Shown piece after piece: positions 17,717-27,394 of a DNA stretch of 64,000 nt (the stretch's first letter is position 1; every line of letters begins with the position of its first letter). A model generated the notes under the pieces. It was not told where the DNA came from. It saw only the letters and a list, made by a program, of their open reading frames with translations, and did not search any database. The stretch covers positions 1 to 64,000 of the forward strand of contig JAFGPF010000016.1 in NCBI GenBank assembly GCA_016926115.1. Reading direction: 5' to 3'. The translations under genes and the position numbers were made by a program. This DNA comes from Dehalococcoidales bacterium (GTDB taxonomy: Bacteria; Chloroflexota; Dehalococcoidia; Dehalococcoidales; RBG-16-60-22).

Positions 17717-18205
17717 TTATTTCTCCCTCGCGATAACGATAGCTCCCAGAATCGCCGCCAGTATCAGCATTGCTGCTATTTCCACCGGCAGGATGAAGCC
17801 ATTCTCGCTGAAAAGCTGGGTCGCCAGCGGAACGGTCGTGGGCGTCAGCGGCGACTCCGCGGCTATATTCCACGAAGTCGTAGTTACGGTATAAATCATA
17901 ATTCCCAGCAGCACCGCCGCCACGATGAAGGCGGGCAGTCTCATGCGGTTCGTCGGGCTGCCTTGCTGGACTTCCCGGGTCATCATAATAGCTAAAATAA
18001 TCAGCACCGATATTGCACCAACGTACACCAGAATCTGCACCGCCGCCAGAAAATCGGCGCTTAGGGTAATATACAGTCCCGCCACCGTGATGAAGCAGAG
18101 GACGAGCGACAGGGCGGCGCGGAAGACGTTGCGCAGGAATATCACGCCCAGTGCCGCCACCACGACGACAACCGCCATTATCCAGAATGCAGCCGTAAGT
18201 CCCAC
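17717..18205 (-). CDS. nuoJ: NADH-quinone oxidoreductase subunit J
   Basis: This 162-residue subunit has five predicted helices. It contains the family motif VYVGAISVLIILAIMM in the pi-bulge helix region, which takes part in coupling quinone chemistry to pumping. It starts at GTG and overlaps the nuoI stop by one base. Confidence 0.95.
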   Translation of the reverse strand: MGLTAAFWIMAVVVVVAALGVIFLRNVFRAALSLVLCFITVAGLYITLSADFLAAVQILVYVGAISVLIILAIMMTREVQQGSPTNRMRLPAFIVAAVLLGIMIYTVTTTSWNIAAESPLTPTTVPLATQLFSENGFILPVEIAAMLILAAILGAIVIAREK

Positions 18206-18708
18206 TATTTTCTCTTCTCCACTATTCTATCGATGAGCAGGGTCTGCTCGGGTAATTTCTCCGCTATTTCAGGATGGTAATAACCGCTGGCGGGCCTTTC
18301 CGGCGATTCCAGCAGTTCGTCGTTGCTCTGTACGAGGTCGCCGCGGCGGTATTTCGCCCGCTCGAAGGAATAACCCATGAACAGGGCGTCGTACGGGCAG
18401 GCTTCCACGCACAGTCCGCACTGGATGCAGTAGCCGGTGTCTACGCGGTACGTTTCCACCTCGTACTTGTTGTCCGCCAGGTTGGTAGAGGTGACGATTT
18501 CTATGGCTCCCTGGGGGCATGTCTTGGCGCAGGTGGCGCAGCCGGTGCATTTCTCGCGATTCCAGATAAGCTCGTTGCCGCGCGTGCGGCGTGAGATATT
18601 CAGCCGCTGTTCCGGATACTGGCTGACCGTTGGGTGACGCAGCAAATGCTGGATGGTCACCATCATGCCTTTAGCCAGTCCTATACCGTAACGTTCAAAT
18701 TTGAGCAC
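18205..18708 (-). CDS. nuoI: NADH-quinone oxidoreductase subunit I
   Basis: This 167-residue iron-sulphur subunit carries two [4Fe-4S] binding motifs, CTGCATCAKTCP and CIQCGLCVEACP. These hold clusters N6a and N6b, which pass electrons to NuoB. It starts at GTG and overlaps nuoH by 14 bases. Without NuoEFG here, these clusters may be the electron entry point, perhaps from reduced ferredoxin. Confidence 0.95.
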   Translation of the reverse strand: MLKFERYGIGLAKGMMVTIQHLLRHPTVSQYPEQRLNISRRTRGNELIWNREKCTGCATCAKTCPQGAIEIVTSTNLADNKYEVETYRVDTGYCIQCGLCVEACPYDALFMGYSFERAKYRRGDLVQSNDELLESPERPASGYYHPEIAEKLPEQTLLIDRIVEKRK

Positions 18709-19813
18709 GTCCCCATCCTAACTTAAAGAATTTAGACCATGACACCACCAGTATCACCATGATGGCGATATTAACGATGATTAACACCCAGGGCAGCGCA
18801 TCTGGCCAGATGAGCACCTGGATGGCGGTAATGAACAGGTTAATTAATGCCAGCGGGAAGAGGAACTTCCACGCCAGCGCCATAAGCTGGTCGATGCGTA
18901 CGCGCGGGAAGGTACTCCTTGTCCAGACCATGAGGAAGAAGACGATAATCACCTTGACGATAAACCAGAGCCACGGCGGCAGCCAGGGACCTTTCCAGCC
19001 GCTGAGGAAAAGCGTGGTGATGATGGCGGAGATGGCGATTGCCTCGGCGTACTCTACAAGGTAGAACATGGCGAATTTCATTCCGGAGTACTCGGTGTGG
19101 AATCCGGCAACCAGTTCCTGGTCGGCTTCCATCAGGTCGAAGGGGCTGCGGTTAATCTCGGCGCAGCCGGCGGCAAAGAAGATTAAGAAGCCGAGAGGCT
19201 GGAACAGGATGAAGGGGATGCCCTGCGCCTGGACGATGCCGTTCATGGACATCGTGCCGGCGAGCAGTATAATACCAACGATGGACAGCACCAGCGGCAT
19301 CTCGTAACTGACCACGGCGGCGACGTTTCGCATGGCGCCGAGCAGGGAGTATTTATTGCTGGAGCCCCACCCCGCCATGAAGACGCCCACCGTGGCGACG
19401 GAGCTGATTGCCACCACGTAGAGTATGCCGATATTAAGGTCGGTCAGCAGCGCCCCGTCCTGGAACGGCACCACGGCGAAAAGCATCAATACGGGCGCGA
19501 AAGCCACGACCGGCGCTAGCCAGTGGACGATTTTATCGGCGCTGTCCGGCACGATATTCTCTTTTAATAAGACCTTGACGGCATCCGCCACCGGCTGCAG
19601 CAGACCGAAAGGCCCGGTGCGGTTGGGGCCGAGCCGCGACTGCATTCTGCCAAGTCCCCGGCGCTCGATGTAGATGACGCCCATCACCATGATGAGCACG
19701 AAAGCGATGAGGACAACGGTAAAAAACAACCAGTGCCACCAGTAGCCCCCGGGCCAGTCCGGCGGGACGGCTGCCATCGGCATGGTTTTTACTAATAAAT
19801 CAGGCGTTGTCAC
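18695..19813 (-). CDS. nuoH: NADH-quinone oxidoreductase subunit H
   Basis: This 372-residue subunit with eight helices forms the quinone chamber with NuoB and NuoD. The family motifs ERRGLGRMQSRLGPNRTGPFG and the acidic loop EINRSPFDLMEADQELVAGF are present; the latter lines the E-channel. It starts at GTG and overlaps nuoD by one base. Confidence 0.95.
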   Translation of the reverse strand: MTTPDLLVKTMPMAAVPPDWPGGYWWHWLFFTVVLIAFVLIMVMGVIYIERRGLGRMQSRLGPNRTGPFGLLQPVADAVKVLLKENIVPDSADKIVHWLAPVVAFAPVLMLFAVVPFQDGALLTDLNIGILYVVAISSVATVGVFMAGWGSSNKYSLLGAMRNVAAVVSYEMPLVLSIVGIILLAGTMSMNGIVQAQGIPFILFQPLGFLIFFAAGCAEINRSPFDLMEADQELVAGFHTEYSGMKFAMFYLVEYAEAIAISAIITTLFLSGWKGPWLPPWLWFIVKVIIVFFLMVWTRSTFPRVRIDQLMALAWKFLFPLALINLFITAIQVLIWPDALPWVLIIVNIAIMVILVVSWSKFFKLGWGRAQI

Positions 19814-20934
19814 TATCTATCAACCTCGCCCATGGTGATATCAATACTTCCAAAAATCGCAATAAGGTCGGCGACCTTCCATCCCTTGACCATCTCGCGC
19901 AGGGCGGTCAGGTTAATCAGGCTGGTGGGTCGTATATGGCACCGGTAGGGGGCGATGGAGTTGTCCGATACCAGATAATAACCGAGTTCGCCCTTGGGGG
20001 CTTCGAGGTGGGCGTAAGCCTCGCCTTTGGGCGGGCGTACCAGGTGAGGTACGTCAGCCCGGACGGGTCCGGCGGGTATATCGCTCATCGCCTGCCGGAT
20101 AATACGCAGGCTCTGGCGCATCTCCTCCATCCTCACGCGGTAACGGTCGTAACAGTCGCCGGTCTCGCCGACCGGTATATCGAACTCGAAGCGGTCGTAG
20201 ACGGAGTACGGGTCTTTCTTGCGGATATCCCAATCTACACCGCTGCCGCGGGCTACAGGACCGCTGATGCCGCAATTGATGGCCGTTTCCCTGGAAAGAA
20301 TACCCACGCCCCTGGTGCGCGCCAGCAGTATCTCGTTCTGCATGAGCAGCATGTCATATTCGTCGACCCAGCGGGTCATCTGTTCGACGAACTTGTTCAG
20401 CGCGGGGAGGAATTCATCCGGGATGTCCTGGCTGACGCCGCCGATTCTCATGTAGTTATAGGTAAGGCGCTGTCCGCAGACCATGTCGAACAGGTCGATG
20501 ATTTTTTCCCGCTCGCGGAAGGCGTACATGAAGGGAGTGTAATAGGCGCCGCAGTCGTTGAGGAACGAGCCGACGGCAATACAGTGGTTGGCCAGGCGCT
20601 GCAGTTCCGCGATGATAACGCGCAGGTAATCGCCGCGTTCCGGCACCTTGATGCCCGCCAGCTTTTCTACCGCCAGGCAGTAGCCCAGGTTGTTGCTCAT
20701 CGGGGAGATGTAGTCCAGCCGGTCCGTGAGTGGGATAATGCCGGAATACGTGCGCTCCTCGGTCAGTTTCTCGATGCCGCGGTGCAGGTAGCCGACCACC
20801 GGTTCTATGTCCAGCAGGACCTCGCCGTCGAGGGTCGCCCGCATGCGGTACACGCCGTGGGTACTCGGATGCACCGGCCCGAAATTGAGCACGAACGGTT
20901 CGGTCTTGAGGGTCATCATCTCGGTCGTGGTCAC
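19813..20934 (-). CDS. nuoD: NADH-quinone oxidoreductase subunit D
   Basis: This 373-residue hydrophilic subunit is related to the large subunit of [NiFe] hydrogenases. HPSTHG (quinone-binding loop) and the following [10 protein letters not shown] are present. It is a stand-alone NuoD, not fused to NuoC. It starts at GTG; the upstream nuoC stop overlaps by four bases. Confidence 0.95.
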   Translation of the reverse strand: MTTTEMMTLKTEPFVLNFGPVHPSTHGVYRMRATLDGEVLLDIEPVVGYLHRGIEKLTEERTYSGIIPLTDRLDYISPMSNNLGYCLAVEKLAGIKVPERGDYLRVIIAELQRLANHCIAVGSFLNDCGAYYTPFMYAFREREKIIDLFDMVCGQRLTYNYMRIGGVSQDIPDEFLPALNKFVEQMTRWVDEYDMLLMQNEILLARTRGVGILSRETAINCGISGPVARGSGVDWDIRKKDPYSVYDRFEFDIPVGETGDCYDRYRVRMEEMRQSLRIIRQAMSDIPAGPVRADVPHLVRPPKGEAYAHLEAPKGELGYYLVSDNSIAPYRCHIRPTSLINLTALREMVKGWKVADLIAIFGSIDITMGEVDR

Positions 20935-21374
20935 TGGATGTAATCCTTTCGCAGCGGGTGTCCCTGGAATCCGTCCCAGAGGAAGAGGCGCTTCAGGTTC
21001 GGGTGCCCTTCGAATTTAATACCCATGAGGTCGTAGACCTCACGTTCCTGGAAGTCCGCGCCCTGCCACAACTTGATTACCGAGGGAACGGACGGGTCAT
21101 CGCGGTCATAGCACCTTGTTTTGATAACGATGGAGTGGTTGTGCTTCGTTGATAAAAGCTGGTAAACCACCTCAAAGTAGCTGTAATAATCGACGGCGGT
21201 GACGTAATTAAAATAATCGAACGCCAGGCTTGCGGTATTTTTTATGTGTTCCATTACCGCCAGGAGAGAATCGTTTTTTACCACGATGCTTTCCGTCCCG
21301 GATTCCACAACGCTTCCCGGGGACTTCTCTTCCAGCTGGGCGGCTATGTCTTTGCCGGAGAGGGCTACCGTCAT
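20931..21374 (-). CDS. nuoC: NADH-quinone oxidoreductase subunit C
   Basis: This 147-residue subunit is the 30 kDa-type component of the connecting module. The signature ERE(V)[16 protein letters not shown] and [15 protein letters not shown] is present in its last third. It begins at an ATG that overlaps the nuoB stop by four bases. Confidence 0.95.
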   Translation of the reverse strand: MTVALSGKDIAAQLEEKSPGSVVESGTESIVVKNDSLLAVMEHIKNTASLAFDYFNYVTAVDYYSYFEVVYQLLSTKHNHSIVIKTRCYDRDDPSVPSVIKLWQGADFQEREVYDLMGIKFEGHPNLKRLFLWDGFQGHPLRKDYIQ

Positions 21375-22000
21375 TTCTTAATTTCCTTTAACAGTGTCTT
21401 GGGCAGGTCCAATATCCGGTGTTCTCTGGCTATTTTCTTCTGGAGCTGCTGCACGCCGTAGATGAGGGCTTCGGGGCGGGGAGGGCAGCCCGGCACGTAG
21501 ACGTCCACCGGGATTATCTTGTTGTAGCCCGGCACTACGTTGTAAGACGAGCGGAAGATGCCGCCGCTGATGGCACAGGCGCCCATGGCGATGACCCACT
21601 TAGGTTCCGGCATCTGGTTGTAGATACGCCGGACGACGGGTGCCATTTTCCAGGTAAGCGTGCCCGCCGTAATCATGAGGTCGGCCTGGCGGGGGGAAGC
21701 CCGCAGGATTTCCATGCCGAAGCGGGACATATCGAATCGCGGACCTTCCGCGGCAATAAATTCAAAAGCGCAGCAGGCGGGGAAGCATATCGCCGTCCAC
21801 AGGGAGGAGCGCCGCGCCCAGTTCAAGACGGCGTCCACCGAGGACAGCATGATATTTTTCTTGACCTCTTCTTCCAGCCAAGCATCGGGGTCAGGGATGG
21901 TCTCCCGGGCGCCTGCCTTTACCTCTTCGATAAGCTGTCCTTCCTGCTTATCGAGGTCGGAAGACGTGTAAATATACTCTTTGTCGCTGCTTATTTCCAT
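21371..22000 (-). CDS. nuoB: NADH-quinone oxidoreductase subunit B
   Basis: This 209-residue subunit holds the terminal [4Fe-4S] cluster N2, with the ligands seen in CCAFE, the MGAC segment and [11 protein letters not shown]. An acidic N-terminal extension of about 50 residues precedes the core. Overlap with nuoA is ten bases and with nuoC four bases. Confidence 0.95.
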   Translation of the reverse strand: MEISSDKEYIYTSSDLDKQEGQLIEEVKAGARETIPDPDAWLEEEVKKNIMLSSVDAVLNWARRSSLWTAICFPACCAFEFIAAEGPRFDMSRFGMEILRASPRQADLMITAGTLTWKMAPVVRRIYNQMPEPKWVIAMGACAISGGIFRSSYNVVPGYNKIIPVDVYVPGCPPRPEALIYGVQQLQKKIAREHRILDLPKTLLKEIKK

Positions 22001-22362
22001 TCAAGGACCTTCTTTTTCCAGGCGTAGATATAGCCGACGAGGACGATAAAGACGAGTATCAGGACTACCCACAGGCTGAAAAGCCCCAGAGACCGTAGTT
22101 GTGACGCCCAGGGGTAGAGGAAAACGACGAGGACATCGAGGGCGAGGAAAATAAGGGCGTAGAAGTAATAATGGAAGTTGAACTGAACCCAGGTCTTCCC
22201 GATGGTCTCCATGCCGCATTCGAAGATGGAGTTCTTGATGGGATTGGGGTTGCCGGGGACGATTTTCAAATACCTGAGGATAATGGGGAGAACCACCATT
22301 ACGAGGGAGAAAAGTATGACGACAATGAAAAACAGTCCGATTAATCCGTAGTTAGCTAGCAA
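21991..22362 (-). CDS. nuoA: NADH-quinone oxidoreductase subunit A
   Basis: This 123-residue membrane subunit has three helices and the conserved loop FECGMETIG before helix 2. It is the first gene of the nuo operon. It appears to start at TTG five bases after AGGGGA. No nuoE, F or G gene is seen in the operon, whose order A-B-C-D-H-I-J-K-L-M-N is otherwise standard. Confidence 0.95.
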   Translation of the reverse strand: MLANYGLIGLFFIVVILFSLVMVVLPIILRYLKIVPGNPNPIKNSIFECGMETIGKTWVQFNFHYYFYALIFLALDVLVVFLYPWASQLRSLGLFSLWVVLILVFIVLVGYIYAWKKKVLEWK

Positions 22363-22450
22363 CTGGTCCCCTGACTATCTTTATCGCTCATTAGGTGTTT
22401 TTGTGTTCAGACTACAACGTATTTAGGTATGGGGCGTTTTGTCCAGCGGT

Positions 22451-22480
22451 AGTATACCATATTATTTTCAAAAAAAGCAA
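22451..22480 (-). promoter_or_regulatory. Probable nuo operon promoter
   Basis: On the minus strand TTGCTT (22475-22480) and TATACT (22451-22456) are separated by 18 bases. It lies 89 bases upstream of nuoA in the only space available before the nuo genes. Confidence 0.5.
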
Positions 22481-22534
22481 CACTAGGAAGGTGGTTAATT
22501 TTGGTGACGTACTGCTTTTCCATACGTGTCTTTT

Positions 22535-23353
22535 TTATTCCGGCTGGTATATCCAGGAATAAGAACCGATGCGACTGTATTCCTTGAATCCAAGTTTAAG
22601 ATAAACGGGTTTACCCACTTCAGAAGCCTGGAGAATACCCACCCGATATCCCATCTCCCGCGCTTCCAGGAGGGGCTTCCGGGTAATGGCGTAGCCGATT
22701 CCCCGGTTGCGGGCTTCTTCCAGGGTGGCGACGAAATAAATACCGACGACGCCTTCGCCGAGGAAGTACATGGAGGTAGCCACCGGCTTGCCGTCGAGTA
22801 TACCCAAGTAGAACTTGAGGGGCTGGTTTAGTTTGATATCCGTGGTAAAGTACTCGACAATAGACGGTATCGCGGGTTCCGGGATTCCGAACCCGGTGCC
22901 GCTGACACGGCACCATGTCTCCAGGGAGTCGTCGTCTCCAACCTCGACGATGCGGCAACCGGCGGGTGACCGGTCGGCCTCGTTCATCTTCGATAAGTCG
23001 ATTGCCATGCCGGCACCTGTTCCCACGGAAGTAAAACCATGAGCGGTTAAATATTCACCCAGGTTTGCTGGTCTGGTATCGTCCGTGACCCAGCAGTGCA
23101 GGTTGATTTTCCTGCGGCGGGCCCTGGTGATAAGTGTTTCCAGAAGGCTATCTACCGCCTCTGGCTCTAAATTGACGTGTATTATAGGATTGCAGGTGGG
23201 AAAGGCAACATCCGTAAGGCACCAGGAAACATCCTCCCCGGTGTACACTTCCGTCCGCGGCCATCCGTGAGACAGGGGAGTCATGGCGTACATATTCTCC
23301 TCGATGGCTTTAATCAACGCCTGGTCCGACAGGTCATGTAATATATCCGGCAT
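22535..23353 (-). CDS. GNAT-family N-acetyltransferase
   Basis: This 272-residue protein has a GNAT domain in its C-terminal half. GKPVATSMYFLGEGVVGIYF and the acetyl-CoA loop ARNRGIGYAIT (the R-x-x-G-x-G/A motif) are visible, followed by KPVYLKLGFKEYSRIGSYSW, the usual end of the fold. The N-terminal half is a degenerate GNAT-like or novel domain. A 27-residue reading frame ends two bases before its start, which suggests translational coupling. The substrate is unknown. Confidence 0.85.
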   Translation of the reverse strand: MPDILHDLSDQALIKAIEENMYAMTPLSHGWPRTEVYTGEDVSWCLTDVAFPTCNPIIHVNLEPEAVDSLLETLITRARRRKINLHCWVTDDTRPANLGEYLTAHGFTSVGTGAGMAIDLSKMNEADRSPAGCRIVEVGDDDSLETWCRVSGTGFGIPEPAIPSIVEYFTTDIKLNQPLKFYLGILDGKPVATSMYFLGEGVVGIYFVATLEEARNRGIGYAITRKPLLEAREMGYRVGILQASEVGKPVYLKLGFKEYSRIGSYSWIYQPE

Positions 23354-23355
23354 TT

Positions 23356-23439
23356 TCAGTTCTCCTTGAAAATAATAAAGCCCGTGAGTTTTTCTCCGGG
23401 CCCGGCATACTTAACGATTGCTTGGTGAGGTTTATTCAT
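23356..23439 (-). CDS. Small peptide upstream of the GNAT gene
   Basis: This 27-residue reading frame (MNKPHQAIVKYAGPGEKLTG...) has a strong GGAGGT site four bases before its ATG, and its own last codons carry the AAGGAG used by the GNAT start. The stop is two bases from that start. It could be a translated leader peptide or a small independent protein. No family recognised. Confidence 0.5.
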   Translation of the reverse strand: MNKPHQAIVKYAGPGEKLTGFIIFKEN

Positions 23440-23600
23440 GTTACCTCCGAACCGTTAGCACACCCGGCCCGTGTCCGCCTGGTCATGGTAGTACGCTTGC
23501 TCTGTTTCATGCTTTTCATATGATGGTTGAAAAAGAACACGTTCATCCCCGGGAAAAAAGACAGCCCATTTTAGTACATCCTGAAACCGGCGTCAAATGA

Positions 23601-24791
23601 TTACTTGAGACCGTACTTCTTCGCCAGCGCCCTGAGGCCGGGCATGGCAGCTTCCAGCGTACGGTCGTCCACGCAGTACACCAGGCGGAAGTAGCCATGC
23701 ATGCCGAAGGCCACCGCGGGTACGGTCAGCACGTGGTGTTCGTTCTGCAGTTCGTGCACGAAAGCGACATCATCCTCTATGGGGCACCTGGGGAAGATGT
23801 AGAAGGCGCCCTGGGGCTTATTAACCTTGTAGCCCATCTCCACCAGGTTATTGTAGATAAAGTCGCGGTGACGCTGGTACTCCGAAACGTTAATGGTGAC
23901 ATCCTGGAGGTGGCGCACCACGTTCTGCATGAAAGCCGGGGCGTTGATGAATCCCAGGACACGGGTGCAGAAGACGAAACCGGTGATAAGCTCATCATGG
24001 TGCTCGGCATCCGGGTGCAGGGCAACGTAGCCGATACGTTCGCCGGGTATGGACAGGTCCTTGGAATGGGAGGTGGCTATGATACTGTGCCGGTGGGCGT
24101 TCAGGGGTGAGGGGTATTTCAACCCGTCGTAGATTATCTTTTTATACGGCTCGTCGCTGATGATGAATATCGCGTGGCCGTATTCGGACTCTTTCTTACG
24201 CAGTACCTCAGCCATCTGCGCCAGCAGGCTTTCGCTATAGACCGCTCCGGTGGGATTGTTGGGGGAGTCTATCAGGACCGCCTTCGTCCGGGGGCCGATT
24301 GCCTTCTCAAGTTCGTCCAGGCGGGGCATGAAATTATCATCGGTGGGAACGACCTTGACGACGCCGTCGTGGTTCTGTATATAGTTGAAGTAGTCGACGA
24401 ACCAGGGAAGGAAGACGATTACCTCGTCGCCGGGGTCGAGTATCGTTTTCATCGCGACGTTGATTGCTCCCGCCGCACCCACAGCCATGATTACATCCTT
24501 CTCAGTGAGTTTGATGCCCGTTTCCCTGGTGAGTTGAGCGCCTATCGCAGCCCTGGTCTCCGGGTAGCCGGCGTTCTCCATGTAGCCGTGCATGCCCGGG
24601 AAGGGATTGTCCGCCAGCCGCTTGATTTCACGCTTGAACTCCGGGGGAGGTTCCATGATGGGGTTGCCCAGTGAGAGGTCGTAGACATTCTCCACGCCGA
24701 ACTTCTTCTTCATGGCGATGCCTTCTTCGAACATCCGCCTTATCCACGACCCAAGTTCCATGCCCTTTTTAACTCTTGCTGATACGGACAC
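23601..24791 (-). CDS. Pyridoxal-phosphate-dependent aminotransferase
   Basis: This is a 396-residue class I/II aminotransferase. SPNNPTGAVYSE is the cofactor-binding motif, ISDEPYKKI carries the aspartate that pairs with the pyridine nitrogen, and the Schiff-base lysine is in SHSKDLSIPGERIGY. The gene overlaps the end of iorB by 23 bases and starts at GTG. Since iorAB acts on aryl-2-oxoacids, this enzyme very likely transaminates aromatic (or branched) amino acids to supply or recycle the 2-oxoacid. The substrate choice is inference from context. Confidence 0.9.
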   Translation of the reverse strand: MSVSARVKKGMELGSWIRRMFEEGIAMKKKFGVENVYDLSLGNPIMEPPPEFKREIKRLADNPFPGMHGYMENAGYPETRAAIGAQLTRETGIKLTEKDVIMAVGAAGAINVAMKTILDPGDEVIVFLPWFVDYFNYIQNHDGVVKVVPTDDNFMPRLDELEKAIGPRTKAVLIDSPNNPTGAVYSESLLAQMAEVLRKKESEYGHAIFIISDEPYKKIIYDGLKYPSPLNAHRHSIIATSHSKDLSIPGERIGYVALHPDAEHHDELITGFVFCTRVLGFINAPAFMQNVVRHLQDVTINVSEYQRHRDFIYNNLVEMGYKVNKPQGAFYIFPRCPIEDDVAFVHELQNEHHVLTVPAVAFGMHGYFRLVYCVDDRTLEAAMPGLRALAKKYGLK

Positions 24792-25389
24792 CTTCTATTT
24801 CCTTTCTGCCCGTTTCAAAGGCAGTAAGATTTATTTCGCGGATATTCTCCGGCATACGCCGGGCTATACTCTCCCGCCATGTCTCCGCATTTAGCGGAGA
24901 GAACACTGAAAAACAGCCTAACATGAAGATATTGAGCGTCCTGACATTGCCCAGTTCTTTCGCTCGTGCGGTACCGTCGACGAAGTAGACCTGGTCGGTC
25001 CGGCGTTTCAGCGCCGCGGCGATATCGCCGTCAGCGGGGTATTTCTCCTGTCCCAGCGATACCGAGAGCGGCGGCTGCTCGTAGTTGTTGACGATGGCGA
25101 TGCCGCCCGGACGCAGGAAATGGCTCCACCGCGCCGCCTCCAGCTTTTCAAAGGCAAGGAGAAGGTCGACCGTGCCGTCTTTGATAAGCGGCGACCATAT
25201 CTTGGGCGCCAGCCGTACGTGACTGAGCACGCTCCCGCCGCGCTGCGCCATGCCCAGCGTATCCGTCTTCTTGACGTCGAACCCGGCCGCCAGGGCGGTC
25301 TCGCCGATGATGTCGCTGGCGAGGACGACCCCCTGGCCGCCTACCCCGGTAACCATTAGGTCTATTTTCTCCATCTTTTTATTGTTCAT
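24769..25389 (-). CDS. iorB: Indolepyruvate:ferredoxin oxidoreductase, beta subunit
   Basis: This 206-residue subunit has the pyruvate-ferredoxin gamma-like domain with GVGGQGVVLASDIIGE near the start and the glycine-rich turn TLGMAQRGGSVLSHVR. With IorA it oxidatively decarboxylates aryl pyruvates to aryl-acetyl-CoA and reduces ferredoxin. The ATG at 25389 overlaps the iorA stop as ATGA, so I use it rather than an in-frame start 60 bases further upstream. Confidence 0.95.
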   Translation of the reverse strand: MNNKKMEKIDLMVTGVGGQGVVLASDIIGETALAAGFDVKKTDTLGMAQRGGSVLSHVRLAPKIWSPLIKDGTVDLLLAFEKLEAARWSHFLRPGGIAIVNNYEQPPLSVSLGQEKYPADGDIAAALKRRTDQVYFVDGTARAKELGNVRTLNIFMLGCFSVFSPLNAETWRESIARRMPENIREINLTAFETGRKEIEGVRISKS

Positions 25390-27194
25390 ACCGATATCGC
25401 CTTCTGGGGACACAGCTGTTCGCATATCGTACAGATGTCCCCGGCACACAGCGTGGGTTCGATGAATACCTGTCCGTCGGCACTCTGGATAGCCGGGCAG
25501 CCGAGGCTAAGGCAGTAATTGCACTGGGTGCATTTTTCAACGTCAATCTTGCGGGGATTGGCGCGCTTCCGGATGCGCATGGCGCACGAGCCGCGTACGA
25601 TGATTACGGATACTTCTTCTCTGTCCAGCGAGTCCTTGACGCCGTTCCTTAATGCCTTGATATCGAAGGCGTTGATTACCTTAATGTCTTTGACGCCGAT
25701 ACCCCTCGCCAGGCTCTCGATGTCCACGGCGAAGGTCTCTTCTCCCTGCGCGGATATGCCCGTGCCGGGGTGCTCCTGGTGGCCCGTCATCGCCGTGGTG
25801 CGGTTGTCCAGTATGATAATCGTGATATGCCCCTGGTTATAGACGGCATCCACCAGTCCGGTAATGCCGGAATGCATGAAGGTGGAGTCGCCGATGATTG
25901 CCACGACCTTGCTCTTGACGCCGGCGCGTGCCATGCCCAGCGCCTGCCCGATACCGGCGCCCATGCAGGCGGTGGTATCCAGGACAGCGAGGGGTGGGTA
26001 GGCGCCAAGCGTGTAGCAGCCGATATCGCCGGTAATTATTAATTTCGGTTCCTGCGGTCCGTCGTCCTTAGATTTCAGCAGCTTGGTGCGCTGCCCGAGG
26101 GTGTTCAGGACGAAGTAGATGCCGGTATGGGGACATCCCGGGCAGAGCAGGGGAGGGCGCTTGGGGAGGCCTTCGGCGGGGGGCAGTATTTTCTCCGACT
26201 CGGGAATCAGTCCAACGCCTATACTACTGTCGGCAACTATCCGGGTATTCAGTTCTCCCACCAGTGGGATAAACTCCTTGCCGGTGACCTCGATGCCCAT
26301 CGACTTGATATTGTCCTCCAGGAACGGGTCGAGCTCTTCGATGACGATGAGCTTATCGACCTGTCCGGCGAAGTCTTTAATCATCTTCTCCGGCAGCGGC
26401 CAGGTCATCCCCAGCTTGAGGAAGGAGGCTTCCGGGAAGACCTCCCGCGCGTAATGGTAGGCGACACCGCTGGTCACGATGCCGAGGTCGCGCTTGCCCC
26501 ATGATATCTGGTTCAGCGGGAACGTCTCGGTGTACTCCTTCAGCTTAAGCATGCGTTTTTCCATGAGGGCGTGTCGCGGTAATGCATTTACCGGCAGCAT
26601 GATGTACTTCTGCTGGTTGAAGAAGAAAGCCGGGTTCGGGTTCTTGACTTTCCGCGTGCGGTTTAAGTCCACAACCGATTTAGAGTGCGAGATACGGGTG
26701 GTGGTGCGCAGCATTACCGGCGTATCGAACTCCTCGCTGATTTCGAAGGCATAGCCCATGAGGTCGTATCCGTCCTGGCTGTCGGTCGGTTCAAGCATCG
26801 GTATCTTGGCCATCCGTGCGTAGTGGCGGTTGTCCTGCTCGTTCTGGGAGCTGTGTATCTGGGGGTCGTCGGCGCAGATTATCACCAGCCCGCCGATGAT
26901 GCCCGTGTAGGACGCCGCCATGAAGGGGTCGCTGGCTACGTTGAGCCCCACCATCTTCATGGAAACCATGGCACGGGCGCCCGTGTAGGCGGCACCCATC
27001 GCTACCTCCATAGCCACCTTTTCGTTGGTGGACCACTCGGCGTAGATGTCTTTGAAGCGCGCCAGGTTTTCCAGTATCTCGGTACTGGGGGTGCCGGGGT
27101 AAGCGGCGGCAACCTGCACGCCGGAGTGATAGGCTCCCAGCGCCAGGGCCTCGTTGCCGGATAGTAATTGCAGAATCTTTTCCATATTATCCAC
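25386..27194 (-). CDS. iorA: Indolepyruvate:ferredoxin oxidoreductase, alpha subunit
   Basis: This 602-residue subunit combines the thiamine-diphosphate domains with a C-terminal ferredoxin domain. GDIGCYTLGAYPPL and the following GDSTFMHSGITGLVDAVYN include the TPP-Mg binding region. The C-terminus has two cysteine clusters, CTQCNYCLSLGCP and CAGDICTICEQLCP, for [4Fe-4S] centres. The enzyme produces reduced ferredoxin from aromatic 2-oxoacids in anaerobes. It is the first gene of iorA-iorB-aminotransferase. Confidence 0.95.
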   Translation of the reverse strand: MDNMEKILQLLSGNEALALGAYHSGVQVAAAYPGTPSTEILENLARFKDIYAEWSTNEKVAMEVAMGAAYTGARAMVSMKMVGLNVASDPFMAASYTGIIGGLVIICADDPQIHSSQNEQDNRHYARMAKIPMLEPTDSQDGYDLMGYAFEISEEFDTPVMLRTTTRISHSKSVVDLNRTRKVKNPNPAFFFNQQKYIMLPVNALPRHALMEKRMLKLKEYTETFPLNQISWGKRDLGIVTSGVAYHYAREVFPEASFLKLGMTWPLPEKMIKDFAGQVDKLIVIEELDPFLEDNIKSMGIEVTGKEFIPLVGELNTRIVADSSIGVGLIPESEKILPPAEGLPKRPPLLCPGCPHTGIYFVLNTLGQRTKLLKSKDDGPQEPKLIITGDIGCYTLGAYPPLAVLDTTACMGAGIGQALGMARAGVKSKVVAIIGDSTFMHSGITGLVDAVYNQGHITIIILDNRTTAMTGHQEHPGTGISAQGEETFAVDIESLARGIGVKDIKVINAFDIKALRNGVKDSLDREEVSVIIVRGSCAMRIRKRANPRKIDVEKCTQCNYCLSLGCPAIQSADGQVFIEPTLCAGDICTICEQLCPQKAISV

Positions 27195-27207
27195 GCATTA
27201 CAACAGT

Positions 27208-27237
27208 ATTATAACAGAACTGTATAGATAAACGCAA
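27208..27237 (-). promoter_or_regulatory. Possible iorA operon promoter
   Basis: On the minus strand TATAAT (27208-27213) lies 18 bases from TTGCGT (27232-27237). The -10 is perfect, the -35 weak. It sits 14 bases upstream of the iorA start, so the leader would be very short. Confidence 0.4.
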
Positions 27238-27329
27238 TATATTACATAACACTTACGCAATACATTACAATGTATCTTTAGTTACAATTTTACCACATTT
27301 TATAACAGTTTCACAATTACCGGCGACTG

Positions 27330-27358
27330 TTGACAACCCTTTTCCGCCGTATTACACT
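27330..27358 (+). promoter_or_regulatory. Probable fur promoter
   Basis: TTGACA (27330-27335) and TACACT (27353-27358) are 17 bases apart, 37 bases upstream of the Fur start. The surrounding AT-rich stretch from 27200 to 27330 holds several TTACAAT/ATTACA-like repeats that could be Fur boxes, although I could not define a complete one. Confidence 0.5.
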
Positions 27359-27394
27359 TATAGATGAAAAACATTTTCAATTAGTAGCGTAAAA

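Noticed and set aside
19807..20943. A 378-codon open frame on the plus strand opposite nuoD
   Set aside because: It mirrors the nuoD frame almost exactly and has no recognisable domains; stop-free antisense frames are expected opposite genes of this codon bias.
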